From Bifidobacterium breve (lineage in GTDB: Bacteria > Actinomycetota > Acidimicrobiia > Acidimicrobiales > Ilumatobacteraceae), in NCBI GenBank assembly GCA_945862045.1, contig CAMAWR010000002.1:52676-116675 (forward strand): a DNA stretch of 64,000 nucleotides. The letters run 5' to 3'. Below the pieces are notes generated by a model, which saw only the letters and a list, made by a program, of their open reading frames with translations, made no database searches and was not told the DNA's origin. Shown one piece after another: positions 37,828 through 46,851 of the stretch (positions within the stretch are counted from its first letter, which is position 1; each line of letters starts with the position of its first letter). Position numbers and translations under genes: made by a program.

Positions 37828-38673
37828 TTAGCGACGAACGAGTTCCGTGTATGCGTCCGGACGTCGATCGCGATAGAACGCCCAACGGTCACGCACCATC
37901 TTGATTTTGTCCATGTCCAAATCGCGCACGATGAGCTCGGGCTTGTGTGCGTCGCCGACTTCGCCCACAAACTTGCCCTCTGGGTCGACGAAGTAGCTCT
38001 GGCCATAAAAATCATCGTCGCCATATTCGCTCTCGATGCCGACGCGATTAATCGCACCGACGTAATACATGTTGGCCACCGCCGATGCAGGTTGTTCGAG
38101 GCGCCAGATGTACTCCGACAATCCGCGGCTCGTGGCCGAGGGGTTGAACACGATTTCGGCACCATTCAAGCCAAGAGCACGCCAACCTTCGGGAAAATGG
38201 CGGTCATAACAGATGTACACCCCAACCTTGCCGACTGCAGTTTCAAACACCGGATACCCGTCGGTGCCGGGTGCGAAATAGAACTTTTCCCAGAAGCCCT
38301 TCACCTGCGGGATGTGCTGCTTGCGGTACTTGCCCAAATAACGACCGTCGGCATCGATCACTGCGGCTGTGTTGTAATACAGACCAGGCTGCACAATTTC
38401 GTACATCGGCAGTACGAGCACCATCCCCAACTCTTTGGCGATGCTCTGGAAGCGCTTGGTGGTCGGGCCATCGGGAATCTGCTCGGTGTAGTCGTAATAT
38501 TTCGCATCCTGCACCTGGCAAAAATACGGGCCGTAGAAAAGTTCCTGAAAACACATCACTTGGGCACCCTGTTTGGCGGCCTCACGGGCGGCAACTTCGT
38601 GCTTGTCAATCATCTTGTCTTTGCTGCCCGCCCAATCGGTCTGTAGCAGCGCTGCTTTCACGACTCGGCCCAT
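37828..38673 (-). CDS. Nitrilase-superfamily beta-ureidopropionase (N-carbamoyl-beta-alanine amidohydrolase)
   Basis: 281 residues with the complete Glu-Lys-Cys triad: Glu44 in CFQELFYGPY, Lys118 in YRKQHIP and Cys155 in YICYDRHFPEG. The motif set resembles N-carbamoyl amidohydrolases and plant/bacterial beta-ureidopropionases rather than true nitrilases. It releases CO2 and ammonia from N-carbamoyl-beta-alanine. First gene of the eight-gene operon; the 114-bp gap (38674-38787) to the divergent sulfatase should contain its promoter. Confidence 0.9.
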   Translation of the reverse strand: MGRVVKAALLQTDWAGSKDKMIDKHEVAAREAAKQGAQVMCFQELFYGPYFCQVQDAKYYDYTEQIPDGPTTKRFQSIAKELGMVLVLPMYEIVQPGLYYNTAAVIDADGRYLGKYRKQHIPQVKGFWEKFYFAPGTDGYPVFETAVGKVGVYICYDRHFPEGWRALGLNGAEIVFNPSATSRGLSEYIWRLEQPASAVANMYYVGAINRVGIESEYGDDDFYGQSYFVDPEGKFVGEVGDAHKPELIVRDLDMDKIKMVRDRWAFYRDRRPDAYTELVRR

Positions 38674-38787
38674 GCCGTATTCCCCCTATTTGATTTGTAG
38701 ACCTTCCAAGGTAGTGGCGGTACGACAGTAGGAAAAGACTTGCACCGCCTTCGTTGCGCGACGCGGTCGCTGACTACCGTTATCGGC

Positions 38788-41079
38788 ATGGCACGGTCGT
38801 CTCGCCAGCCCTTCGGTGGCTCAATCGGTAAAACGTTCGTTGATTCCACGCCATCGTGGCCCGATCTGGATGTTGCTGCCCCGGGCTCGCCAAACGTCGT
38901 GGTGGTGTTGCTCGATGACGTGGGTTTTGCACAATTCGGTTGTTACGGCAGCGACATTCGTACACCAACTTTTGATGCCCTTGCTGCCACCGGGTTGCGC
39001 TACAGCAACTTCCACACCACGGCCCTGTGTTCACCGACCCGTGCAGCGTTGCTGACGGGCCGCAACCACCACACGGTCGGCATGGGACGTGTCGCCGAGA
39101 TTGCGTCGGGTTTCCCGGGCTACAACGCCGAGATGTCCCACGAAGACGGAATGATTTCAGAAATTCTCGTTCGCAACGGCTATTCCACTTTTGCGGTTGG
39201 CAAATGGCATCTCACTCCTTCACATGAAGCGCAGATGGGTGCACCTCGCTGGCGCTGGCCGCTTGGACGCGGCTTTGAGCGCTACTACGGGTTCCTCGGT
39301 GGCGAAACCGATCAGTACCACCCCGATCTCGTGTACGACAATCACGAAGTCGATCCACCGAAAACACCCGATGAGGGATACCACTTCACGCAAGACATGG
39401 CCGACAAAGCCATCACCTTCATGAATGATGCACGCGCTGCACACCAAACCAAGCCGTTCTTTTTGTGGTTCGCCCCCGGAGCCTGTCATGCGCCACACCA
39501 AGCCCCGAAATCATTCATTGACGCATATCACGATCAGTTCAACCAAGGTTGGGACACGTGGCGTGAGGAAGTCTTTGCCCGTCAGATGGCCGCAGGTCTC
39601 ATGCCCGCTGGCACCACGTTGAGCGAACGACCACATTGGGTGCCTGCCTGGGACTCACTCAGTAACGACGAGCGCCGTTTGTATTCGCGCATGATGGAGG
39701 TCTACGCTGGTTTTCTCACCCATACCGATGCCCAAGTTGGTCGCCTCGTTGAGCATGTGAAATCACTCGGCGAGTTCGACAACACCATCTTCGTGGTCAT
39801 GAGCGACAACGGTGCTTCAGCCGAAGGTGGGCCGAAGGGTTCGTACAACGAAGCGTTCTTCTTCAACTTCGTGCCAGAGAGCCTCGAAGAAAACTTGAAG
39901 CGCATCGACCTGCTCGGCACACCCGAAGCCCACAATCACTACCCGTGGGGCTGGGCGTGGGCCGGCAACACCCCGTTCAAGCGTTGGAAGCGCGAAACCC
40001 ACGAAGGTGGCGTGACCGACCCGCTGATCGTGCATTGGCCGCAAGGCATCAAGCAGGGCGGGGGCGTTCGACATCAATACACCCACGCCGTCGACCTCAT
40101 GCCCACGTTGCTCGACCTCTTGCAGATCGCTCCGCCCGACGAAATTGCCGGTGTGCACCAGTCACCCATCGAGGGTGTGAGTTTCGCCCACACGTTCAAT
40201 AAGCCGGACGCTGCCACCAAACACCTGACGCAGTATTTCGAGATGATGGGTTCACGGGCGTTGTACCACGATGGTTGGAAAGCGGTCGTGTTTCATCCGA
40301 TGATGGGGGTTGCCTACGACGGCAGCGACGCGAGTTTGCCGTTTGATCGCGACGAGTGGGAGCTCTACAACATCGACAACGATCGCGCCGAGATTCACAA
40401 CTTGGCCGCCGCGCAACCCGAAAAACTACAAGAGATGATTGCCCTTTGGTGGCGCGAAGCTGAAGCGCATCGCGTGCTGCCACTCAACAATCAACCCGGC
40501 AAGTTCGGTGATCGTCGCCACCGGCGCGAACGATACGAATATCGACCAGGCATCGGTTCGCTGCCGCGCGCCGTGGCGCCCAACCTGCATAACCGTGGTT
40601 TTCGAATCATCGCCGAGGTAAATTCGCCGGGCGAAGTGTCTGGTGCAATCTGTGCACATGGCTCAGCCTCGGCTGGCTATGCCGTCTACGTGCGGGACAA
40701 CCGTTTGCACTACGTGCACAACTTTCTCGGGTTGCAACGCTTCGTGGCAGCCGCCACGGTGCCGATTCCCCGTGGTGCGCATCGATTGGTGGTCAAGTTC
40801 ACCATGACGGCTCGATTCAAAGGCAACGTCGAATTATTTTACGACGATCTCCCGGTGGGTGCTGCCGAAATTCCGATGACAGTGCCATTCTTTTACGGCA
40901 CTGCCGGGTTCACCGTGGGTTATCTGCGCGGCCACTCGGTAATTCACGAAGAACATGTTCCGTTTACTTTCACCGATGGTGCATTGCATCGTGTCATCAT
41001 CGAGCCAGAAAGCAGAACATGGCGCGACCCGGTGCTTGACCCCAAGAATGTGGATCGCGCCGCTCTCGGCACGCAATAA
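38788..41079 (+). CDS. Type I arylsulfatase (formylglycine-dependent)
   Basis: 763 residues from the ATG at 38788. The formylglycine motif is CSPTRAALLTGR with Cys81, and the metal-binding start reads VVVLLDDVGFAQFGCYG. The length and a C-terminal beta-rich domain after about residue 570 match AslA/AtsA-type arylsulfatases. There is no signal peptide, so it may act in the cytosol, which is usual for the AtsA branch. Activity needs a formylglycine-generating enzyme, not encoded here. The next sulfatase gene starts 3 bp after its stop. Confidence 0.9.
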   Translation: MARSSRQPFGGSIGKTFVDSTPSWPDLDVAAPGSPNVVVVLLDDVGFAQFGCYGSDIRTPTFDALAATGLRYSNFHTTALCSPTRAALLTGRNHHTVGMGRVAEIASGFPGYNAEMSHEDGMISEILVRNGYSTFAVGKWHLTPSHEAQMGAPRWRWPLGRGFERYYGFLGGETDQYHPDLVYDNHEVDPPKTPDEGYHFTQDMADKAITFMNDARAAHQTKPFFLWFAPGACHAPHQAPKSFIDAYHDQFNQGWDTWREEVFARQMAAGLMPAGTTLSERPHWVPAWDSLSNDERRLYSRMMEVYAGFLTHTDAQVGRLVEHVKSLGEFDNTIFVVMSDNGASAEGGPKGSYNEAFFFNFVPESLEENLKRIDLLGTPEAHNHYPWGWAWAGNTPFKRWKRETHEGGVTDPLIVHWPQGIKQGGGVRHQYTHAVDLMPTLLDLLQIAPPDEIAGVHQSPIEGVSFAHTFNKPDAATKHLTQYFEMMGSRALYHDGWKAVVFHPMMGVAYDGSDASLPFDRDEWELYNIDNDRAEIHNLAAAQPEKLQEMIALWWREAEAHRVLPLNNQPGKFGDRRHRRERYEYRPGIGSLPRAVAPNLHNRGFRIIAEVNSPGEVSGAICAHGSASAGYAVYVRDNRLHYVHNFLGLQRFVAAATVPIPRGAHRLVVKFTMTARFKGNVELFYDDLPVGAAEIPMTVPFFYGTAGFTVGYLRGHSVIHEEHVPFTFTDGALHRVIIEPESRTWRDPVLDPKNVDRAALGTQ

Positions 41080-41082
41080 CTG

Positions 41083-42576
41083 ATGTGTCAAAATATCCTG
41101 CTGGTCACACTCGATCAATTTCGGGGCGACTGTTTGTCGCTACTTGGCCACCCCGTGGTGCGCACACCCAACCTTGATGCACTCTCGCGTGACGCAACCA
41201 CATTTACCCGGCACTACAGCCAGGCCGCACCGTGCTCGCCAGGTCGGGCCAGTTTGTACACCGGGATGTATCTCATGAACCATCGCGTGTGTTTCAACGG
41301 CTCGCCACTCGACGACGGCTTCGACAATGTTGCACGACTCGCGCGACGCCATGGCTATGCCCCTGCTTTGTTCGGTTACACCGACCAAGGCGTCGACCCG
41401 CGTGTTACCCAAGATGCCAACGACCCACGACTGTCGAGCTACCAAAGTGTGTTGCCCGGCTTCGATTGGGTGCTCAATCTCAGTGAGCCGTATACGCCAT
41501 GGATGACCCACCTCCGCCAGCACGGGCACACCCCCACCGATCACATCGTGGCTCTCGAGACCGAACCCGAACGAGATGCATCGCTCAGCATCTCCACTTT
41601 TCTCACCGACCAATTTTTGTCGTGGCATGCCGACGCACACCAAGCCACCACGAGCCCTGCACCATGGTTTGCCCACCTCAGTTATTTGCGACCGCATCCG
41701 CCGTATTCTGCTGCTGGTCATTGGTCGCACGAGTACGACCCGGCGCAGGTCGACCTGCCAACTGCACCGAGCAATGAGCGTCACGGTTTTCACGAAGCAG
41801 TCATGCAATTGCCCGAAACCAAGGCGCCATCCACCGAAGCAGGAATGCGCCGCCTGCGCGCGCAGTACTACGGGATGATCAGCGAGGTCGACGCACATCT
41901 CGGTCGCATCTTTGCCGCACTACGCGAGCGAGGCGAATGGGAGAACACCATCGTCGTCGTCACCGCCGACCACGGCGAACAGCTCGGCGATCATGGCCTG
42001 CGCGAAAAGGTCGGGTTCTTTGAACAGAGTTACCGCATCATCGGCATGGTTCGCGCACCGCAACTTTCGGGCGGCCACGGTCGACTGGTCGACGCATTCA
42101 CCGAGAACGTCGACATCTTTCCCACCTTGTGCGACTTGATCGCTGCCCCGATTCCGGCGCAGTGTGACGGGCGTTCACTCGTGCCGTGGTTGGCCGGCGA
42201 CACCCCCAATGATTGGCGTGAAATGGCCACGTGGGAATACGACTGGCGGCAGTTGTATGTTTCTGACGATACAAACGGCTCGCCCCTGCAATGGCCGCAC
42301 GATCGTCGGCTTGAGCGACAACATCTCTGCACCCAGCGCGATGCGCACACTGCCTACGTGCAATTTGGCAACGGTGATTGGCTGGCGTTTGACTTGGCTG
42401 CCGACCCCACGTGGCGCACACCCATCACCGATGCTGCGCGTGTTTTGCCACTTGCCCAACGCATGCTCACATGGCGGTCGCAGCACGCCAATCGCGAACT
42501 GAGCGGGTTCAAGCTTGAACACGGTGGCGTCGGGCGCTGGCCGGCAAATGTGCCGTGGCGTTCAGCGGCGAATTGA
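41083..42576 (+). CDS. Sulfatase-family hydrolase, second type
   Basis: 497 residues, cysteine-type sulfatase with CSPGRASLYTG (Cys51) and the metal Asp in LVTLDQFRGD; the second metal site is VTADHGEQLGDHG. The sequence is closer to the choline-sulfatase / phosphonate monoester hydrolase group than to the preceding arylsulfatase, so the two probably have different substrates. It has no signal peptide, is co-transcribed with the arylsulfatase, and overlaps convergent chrA by 15 bp. Confidence 0.87.
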   Translation: MCQNILLVTLDQFRGDCLSLLGHPVVRTPNLDALSRDATTFTRHYSQAAPCSPGRASLYTGMYLMNHRVCFNGSPLDDGFDNVARLARRHGYAPALFGYTDQGVDPRVTQDANDPRLSSYQSVLPGFDWVLNLSEPYTPWMTHLRQHGHTPTDHIVALETEPERDASLSISTFLTDQFLSWHADAHQATTSPAPWFAHLSYLRPHPPYSAAGHWSHEYDPAQVDLPTAPSNERHGFHEAVMQLPETKAPSTEAGMRRLRAQYYGMISEVDAHLGRIFAALRERGEWENTIVVVTADHGEQLGDHGLREKVGFFEQSYRIIGMVRAPQLSGGHGRLVDAFTENVDIFPTLCDLIAAPIPAQCDGRSLVPWLAGDTPNDWREMATWEYDWRQLYVSDDTNGSPLQWPHDRRLERQHLCTQRDAHTAYVQFGNGDWLAFDLAADPTWRTPITDAARVLPLAQRMLTWRSQHANRELSGFKLEHGGVGRWPANVPWRSAAN

Positions 42577-43638
42577 CCGCCACAGCAATACCGCTAGCGC
42601 AACCCCGAACGTGACGACTGCAAGCCAGTCAACGAATGCTTCGCTGCCCAGTCGCCAGAGCACGACGGCCATCAATGCAATCGAACCCGTCGAGACGCCG
42701 CGCAAAAATGCACCGAATTCTCGGTACTGCTGCGACCACACCACCACACGACCGATGAGGGCAGCAAAAATAAATGATGGAGCAAAGATACCGAGCGTGG
42801 CAATCGCAGCACCAGCAAAGCCACTGAGGTGCCACCCGATGAATGTCGCCGTGGTGAAGACCGGCCCAGGCGTGAACTGCCCGACAGAAATGGCGTCAAG
42901 CAGCACCTGTTCACTCATCCACCCGCGCCCGACGACTTCGCTTTCCAAAAACACCAACAACACATACCCGCTGCCGTAAATCACCGAGCCAATTTGCAGA
43001 AATACCAGAAAGATTTTTATCAACGGTGGCGACACGAGTGCGGCCATCGGCAAGGCCATCACCACACCCAAACTGCGGGGCGCCGAGCGCAGCAACACCG
43101 ACGCAATCCCCACCATGAGCAATACCAGTAGTTCTGGAATGCCCACCACCGCACCAACGAGTGCAAGCACTACGACGATCAAGTCACGCCTATCGCGCGC
43201 TGCCGTAGTGCGCAACGACCACAGTGCGCGCAGCACGATCGCCACGACAACGGGCACCATCCAGCGTCGAATGTTGGCAATTGCCGAGCTGCTCAACACT
43301 TCTTCGTACATCCACACAACTGCGCAGACGATTACGAATGCGGGCACGATAAACGACAGCCCGCCAACGACAAGGCCACGCCAACCAGCGCGACGTGCGC
43401 CGAGCGCCATCGCCATTTCGGTGGAATTCGGACCAGGCACCAGCGCGCAAGCCCCCACCATGCGCGCGAACTCATCTTCACTCACCCATGACCGATCAGC
43501 AACGACGCGGCGTCGCATCATGGCGATGTGGGCGGCCGGGCCACCAATGCCGATGACACCCAACCACCCAAAGAGTCGAACGAGCTCCAGCAATCGGTGC
43601 TGGGGTTGTGCCGAATCGAATTGCGTATTTGGTGGCAC
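42562..43638 (-). CDS. chrA: ChrA-type chromate transporter
   Basis: 358 residues from the GTG at 43638; longer in-frame extensions run antisense through the divergent gene and are rejected. Two homologous CHR domains. The first begins FGWLGVIGIGGPAAHIAMM with ACALVPGPNSTEMAMALG; the second has SVGQFTPGPVFTTATFIG. About ten membrane segments. Long-chain ChrA proteins export chromate, or sulfate-like anions, by proton exchange. With two sulfatases beside it, a role in sulfate or sulfonate balance is worth considering. The start lies 33 bp from the divergent ggt gene. Confidence 0.87.
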   Translation of the reverse strand: MPPNTQFDSAQPQHRLLELVRLFGWLGVIGIGGPAAHIAMMRRRVVADRSWVSEDEFARMVGACALVPGPNSTEMAMALGARRAGWRGLVVGGLSFIVPAFVIVCAVVWMYEEVLSSSAIANIRRWMVPVVVAIVLRALWSLRTTAARDRRDLIVVVLALVGAVVGIPELLVLLMVGIASVLLRSAPRSLGVVMALPMAALVSPPLIKIFLVFLQIGSVIYGSGYVLLVFLESEVVGRGWMSEQVLLDAISVGQFTPGPVFTTATFIGWHLSGFAGAAIATLGIFAPSFIFAALIGRVVVWSQQYREFGAFLRGVSTGSIALMAVVLWRLGSEAFVDWLAVVTFGVALAVLLWRSIRR

Positions 43639-43671
43639 AGTCGGCAATGCTAAGAGAATGGAGTTGCGCTC

Positions 43672-45237
43672 ATGACCTTCCGGGCCCACTCCCGCTTTGG
43701 CATGGTGGCCAGTGCCGATGGTGTGGCAACGCAAGCCGGCACACATATCTTGGCGCTTGGTGGCAATGCAGCCGATGCAGCCCTCGCCACCAACGCAGCC
43801 ATGGCGGTCGTGGCACCACATCTGTGCGGAATGGGCGGCGATCTTTTTGCCTTGGTGTATATCGACGGCGAAGTGCATGCACTCGACGCCGCGGGTCGGG
43901 CCGGCTCGGGTGTGAGTGCCGCCCAACTTCGCGCCGAAGGCCACACCGAAATGCCATTTCATGGCGACATGCGCACGGTCACCGTTCCGGGTGCGGTGGC
44001 TGGATGGATGTCGTTACACGAACGCTTCGGCACGTTGCCGCTCACCACGATTTTCACACCCGCATTCCGGCTTGCCGAAGAGGGCTTTCCTGCGTCACCG
44101 TTGTTGGTTGGTTCACTCGCAATGATCAAGCCGGCCTACGCACCGAACTTTGCAACACTTTCGCGCCAGGCAACCACAGCCGGCAGGCTCGTGCAACGGG
44201 AAGGTGTGGGTCGCACCCTGCGTGCGATAGCTGCCAGTGGCAAAGCAGCTTTCTATCAAGGTGAATTCGGTGCAGGTCTTTTCAGTCTCGGCGAGGGTGT
44301 CTATTCACGCACGGATCTCGATGCAGCCAGTGCCGACTGGGTAACGCCACTTTCGCACGCGGTGTGGGGTCACCATGTGTGGTCGATTCCTGCCCCGTCG
44401 CAGGGATACCTATTCCTCGCAGCACTCGGTGTCGTCGAACAACTCGATCTGCCCGACGACCCGCTCGACCCCCAGTGGGCACACCTGCTGATCGAGGCAA
44501 CCACTGCAGTGAGCCATGACCGACCCAACGTGCTGCACGACGCCGCCGACTTGGCATCGCTGATTCCACACCTTATTGCGCGCGCCACGGAAGTCGACCC
44601 GTCGTTGGCATCCGTGCGACCGATGCTCACCAACGATGGCGACACCACGTATTTATGCACGGTGGATCGCAACGGCATGGGTGTTTCACTGATCAACTCC
44701 AACGCATCGGGCTTCGGTTCGTTGCTCGTCGAGCCGTCAACGGGTATCAACCTGCACAATCGCGGGCTTGGCTTCAGCGTGCAACAGGGTCACCCGGCCG
44801 AGGTTGCCCCTGGTCGCAAACCGCCACACACGTTGTGCCCGGCACTCATCACGCGGGCCGACGGCTCGCTCTTATCTGTTCTCGGCACGATGGGTGGCGA
44901 TGCGCAACCACAGATCATGCTGCAGATCATCACCCGCTTGTTGCGCCACGGTCATTCGCAGCCTTGGCAAGCGGTGGATGCCGGTCGTTTTGCCCTACGC
45001 GGCCCCGTCACTGGTTTTGACACATGGACTGCCTCCCGCCCGGCGAGCGTGCAAGTCGAGGGCCACGCACCCGAAAATTGGACGAACGGCTTGGCCGATC
45101 GCGGTCATGCTGTTGAACGTCGTGCCCGATTCGACTCAGGCTTCGGCCATGCACACTGCATCGTGGTTCGCGATGACGGCACCATGGATGGTGGCGCAGA
45201 TAGTCGCAGCGTCGTCGGTTCCTGCGCAGGGCTCTAG
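43672..45237 (+). CDS. ggt: Gamma-glutamyltransferase family N-terminal-nucleophile hydrolase
   Basis: 521 residues. The autoprocessing and nucleophile site is GDTTYLCTVD with Thr325 (E. coli has TTHYSVVD), and the N-terminal substrate loop reads GGNAADAALATNAAM with GGDLFALVY. The glycine-rich GTMGGDAQPQ near the C-terminus is the conserved oxyanion region. There is no signal peptide, so it is likely cytosolic. Substrates may be glutathione-like gamma-glutamyl compounds or acylated amides (cephalosporin acylase-like members). Confidence 0.9.
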   Translation: MTFRAHSRFGMVASADGVATQAGTHILALGGNAADAALATNAAMAVVAPHLCGMGGDLFALVYIDGEVHALDAAGRAGSGVSAAQLRAEGHTEMPFHGDMRTVTVPGAVAGWMSLHERFGTLPLTTIFTPAFRLAEEGFPASPLLVGSLAMIKPAYAPNFATLSRQATTAGRLVQREGVGRTLRAIAASGKAAFYQGEFGAGLFSLGEGVYSRTDLDAASADWVTPLSHAVWGHHVWSIPAPSQGYLFLAALGVVEQLDLPDDPLDPQWAHLLIEATTAVSHDRPNVLHDAADLASLIPHLIARATEVDPSLASVRPMLTNDGDTTYLCTVDRNGMGVSLINSNASGFGSLLVEPSTGINLHNRGLGFSVQQGHPAEVAPGRKPPHTLCPALITRADGSLLSVLGTMGGDAQPQIMLQIITRLLRHGHSQPWQAVDAGRFALRGPVTGFDTWTASRPASVQVEGHAPENWTNGLADRGHAVERRARFDSGFGHAHCIVVRDDGTMDGGADSRSVVGSCAGL

Positions 45238-45270
45238 AGCACAACACCACAACATGTAAGGTGCCGCGCC

Positions 45271-45286
45271 ACTGCTGCGCAGGCAG
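45271..45286. terminator. Short inverted repeat between convergent genes
   Basis: ACTGC (45271-45275) pairs with GCAGT (45282-45286), with a further CTGCGCAG palindrome inside. It lies between ggt (stop 45237) and the minus-strand secreted protein (stop 45295). The stem is short and has no T-tract, so its role as a terminator is only possible. Confidence 0.3.
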
Positions 45287-45294
45287 TCGATTGT

Positions 45295-46041
45295 TCAACT
45301 AACGGTGTACGACACCTTTGCGCTGAACGGCTTGTACACAGCGTCACCCTTGGCCGTCACGGTCAATGTGCAAGTTCCCTTGGAGATGAAGCGCACCGTC
45401 GTGGTCGGCTTGCCTGGGCTCACCGTGCATACCTTCGGTGTCGCACTTTTGGTCCGAACGTTCGTACCCGCTTCCGTCGACATGCTGTCGGTGTCGAGAC
45501 GTAGTGATCCACCGACCTTCACACCAGCGCTATCTTTTGCCAGCCCGAACGATCGCATCTTGACGGTTTGTTTCGCCAAGAAAACCAGCGGCACAATCGT
45601 GTCGAGTGATGTATCGCTCAAACCACGATGGTCTCGGTAGACGGTCAGAAAACAGTCCCATACACCGCACGGGTAGGTGGTGCCACCGAAGGTAACCGAT
45701 TCGCGTACGGTGAAATTCAATGGCCCGGCTGCCGACTGCGACCCGCGCGAACGATCCATCGTGGCCCAAATCATCACATCGGTTTGCTGCAAACTGCCAT
45801 TGCATTTGAGCCCGGTCGCTGCACGCTGCCCAATCTGGGGCTGGTAACACTGCTGCACGTACACGCCCTGGGTTGCCGGCACACCAGTGAGCTGAATCGA
45901 GACGACCGCACCGTCGACAAGCGACATTTGCTGGCTCAGCGATACGGCTACTGCCGCTGCTGCTGGTGACACAACTGCAAGCGGGGAAAGCGCAACGAGT
46001 ATGCCACTGACTGCAAGGGAGATTTTACTGAACTTCTTCAT
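45295..46041 (-). CDS. Secreted neocarzinostatin-like protein with C-terminal Ig-like domain
   Basis: 248 residues. A Sec signal peptide (LVALSPLAVVSPAAAA, cleavage near 32) precedes a beta-sandwich domain with VDGAVVSIQLTGVPATQGVYV and then QQC, a second cysteine in LKCNG, and a third/fourth pair in YPCGVWDC. This spacing matches neocarzinostatin-family domains (two disulfides). The last 80 residues hold an Ig-like domain with PKVCTVSPG and GTCTLTVTAKGD. A strong AAAGGAG site precedes the ATG. Neocarzinostatin itself carries a bound chromophore, so ligand binding is plausible. It is co-directional with the lipoprotein at 46077-46838 (35-bp gap) next to hmuTUV. Confidence 0.75.
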   Translation of the reverse strand: MKKFSKISLAVSGILVALSPLAVVSPAAAAVAVSLSQQMSLVDGAVVSIQLTGVPATQGVYVQQCYQPQIGQRAATGLKCNGSLQQTDVMIWATMDRSRGSQSAAGPLNFTVRESVTFGGTTYPCGVWDCFLTVYRDHRGLSDTSLDTIVPLVFLAKQTVKMRSFGLAKDSAGVKVGGSLRLDTDSMSTEAGTNVRTKSATPKVCTVSPGKPTTTVRFISKGTCTLTVTAKGDAVYKPFSAKVSYTVS

Positions 46042-46076
46042 GACGTTTGCTCCTTTGGTTAAGTGAACCGATCCAG

Positions 46077-46838
46077 TTACGAATCTGATGCAAAGTTGAT
46101 TGGCGCGAAGACATCTTGTGAACGATCATCGCGACGGGTGTGATCGGCGAATGCCACCACTCCGCACTGCTGTTTGGTGCAGTCAAGTTTGGTGACTTCG
46201 TCGATCGCCCGTACCAATAAAGTAACTACGAAAGAGCCATCTGCGGCGAATGGAACCGTGAGACCTTTGGCATACGCCGGCGGATTCGTTGACACCCACA
46301 CCGAGACCGGCGAAGAGCCATCAAGATTCACACCACCGATACATCGACGCGCGACAGTCCAAGCTGCTTGATTACACACGATGACATAGACACCTTTTGT
46401 CACGTCGAATCCCGAACCGCGCACGGTCACTCGACTGCCAGAGGGCGAGAGTCCACCGGCAGGTGTAACGGTGATTCGCGGTGTGCCCTGCACTGTGACT
46501 GTCGTCTGTGTCGGCGCAGTTGTGGACGGCGATACCACGAGCGTTGTCGATGTTGCCGTAGTGGAAGTAACCCGACCAGCAGTCAATGTTGTAGATGATG
46601 CAACGGCAGTCGGTGCAACGGCAGTCGGTGCAACGGCAGTCGTGGTCGTCGATCCGCTTGCTGAATCAACCGCCAACGATGACGTGGTTGTCGACACGCT
46701 GGTGCTCGAGGCCTCGGCATCGTCGATGTCTGGCGGTGTGGTCGCAACGGTTCCGCAGCCCGACAATGCCAAGGCCGCTATAACGGTGCGTAACCAACGT
46801 CTCAGCGTCAGGCTTCGGTGTGCGTCAACTCGGCTCAT
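46077..46838 (-). CDS. Neocarzinostatin-like lipoprotein divergent from hmuT
   Basis: 253 residues from the ATG at 46838. Signal peptide with RRWLR and lipobox ALSGC (Cys28). A long Ser/Thr/Val-rich linker (about 35-110) includes the repeat TAVAP x3. The C-terminal domain is a clear neocarzinostatin-type fold: ITVTPAGGLSPSGSRVTV, RGSGFDVTKGVYVIVCNQ, a second cysteine (RRCIGG), then LDCTKQQCGVVAFADHTR and FAPINF, in the same order as the antibiotic-carrier apoproteins. The start codon is 13 bp from the divergent hmuT start. Confidence 0.78.
   Translation of the reverse strand: MSRVDAHRSLTLRRWLRTVIAALALSGCGTVATTPPDIDDAEASSTSVSTTTSSLAVDSASGSTTTTAVAPTAVAPTAVASSTTLTAGRVTSTTATSTTLVVSPSTTAPTQTTVTVQGTPRITVTPAGGLSPSGSRVTVRGSGFDVTKGVYVIVCNQAAWTVARRCIGGVNLDGSSPVSVWVSTNPPAYAKGLTVPFAADGSFVVTLLVRAIDEVTKLDCTKQQCGVVAFADHTRRDDRSQDVFAPINFASDS
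46601..46643 (-). repeat. 15-bp tandem repeat, about 2.9 copies, in a lipoprotein linker
   Basis: Read on the plus strand, CAACGGCAGTCGGTG occurs at 46601-46615 and 46616-46630, with a third partial copy (CAACGGCAGTCG) from 46631. It is in frame and encodes a TAVAP repeat in the linker between the lipid anchor and the neocarzinostatin-like domain. Copies are perfect over the repeated part. Confidence 0.95.
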
Positions 46839-46851
46839 ACCCTTAAACCCA

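Noticed and set aside
36967..38646. 559-residue open frame antisense to hydA and the nitrilase gene
   Set aside because: His/Arg-rich composition is the mirror of the real codons; both genes on the other strand have complete catalytic motifs.
43639..43962. N-terminal extension of chrA
   Set aside because: Runs antisense through the start of the gamma-glutamyltransferase gene and has no transporter homology; the GTG at 43638 is used instead.
46471..46851. Extension of hmuT to an upstream ATG
   Set aside because: Would be antisense to the neocarzinostatin-like lipoprotein and remove the lipobox from its N-terminal place.
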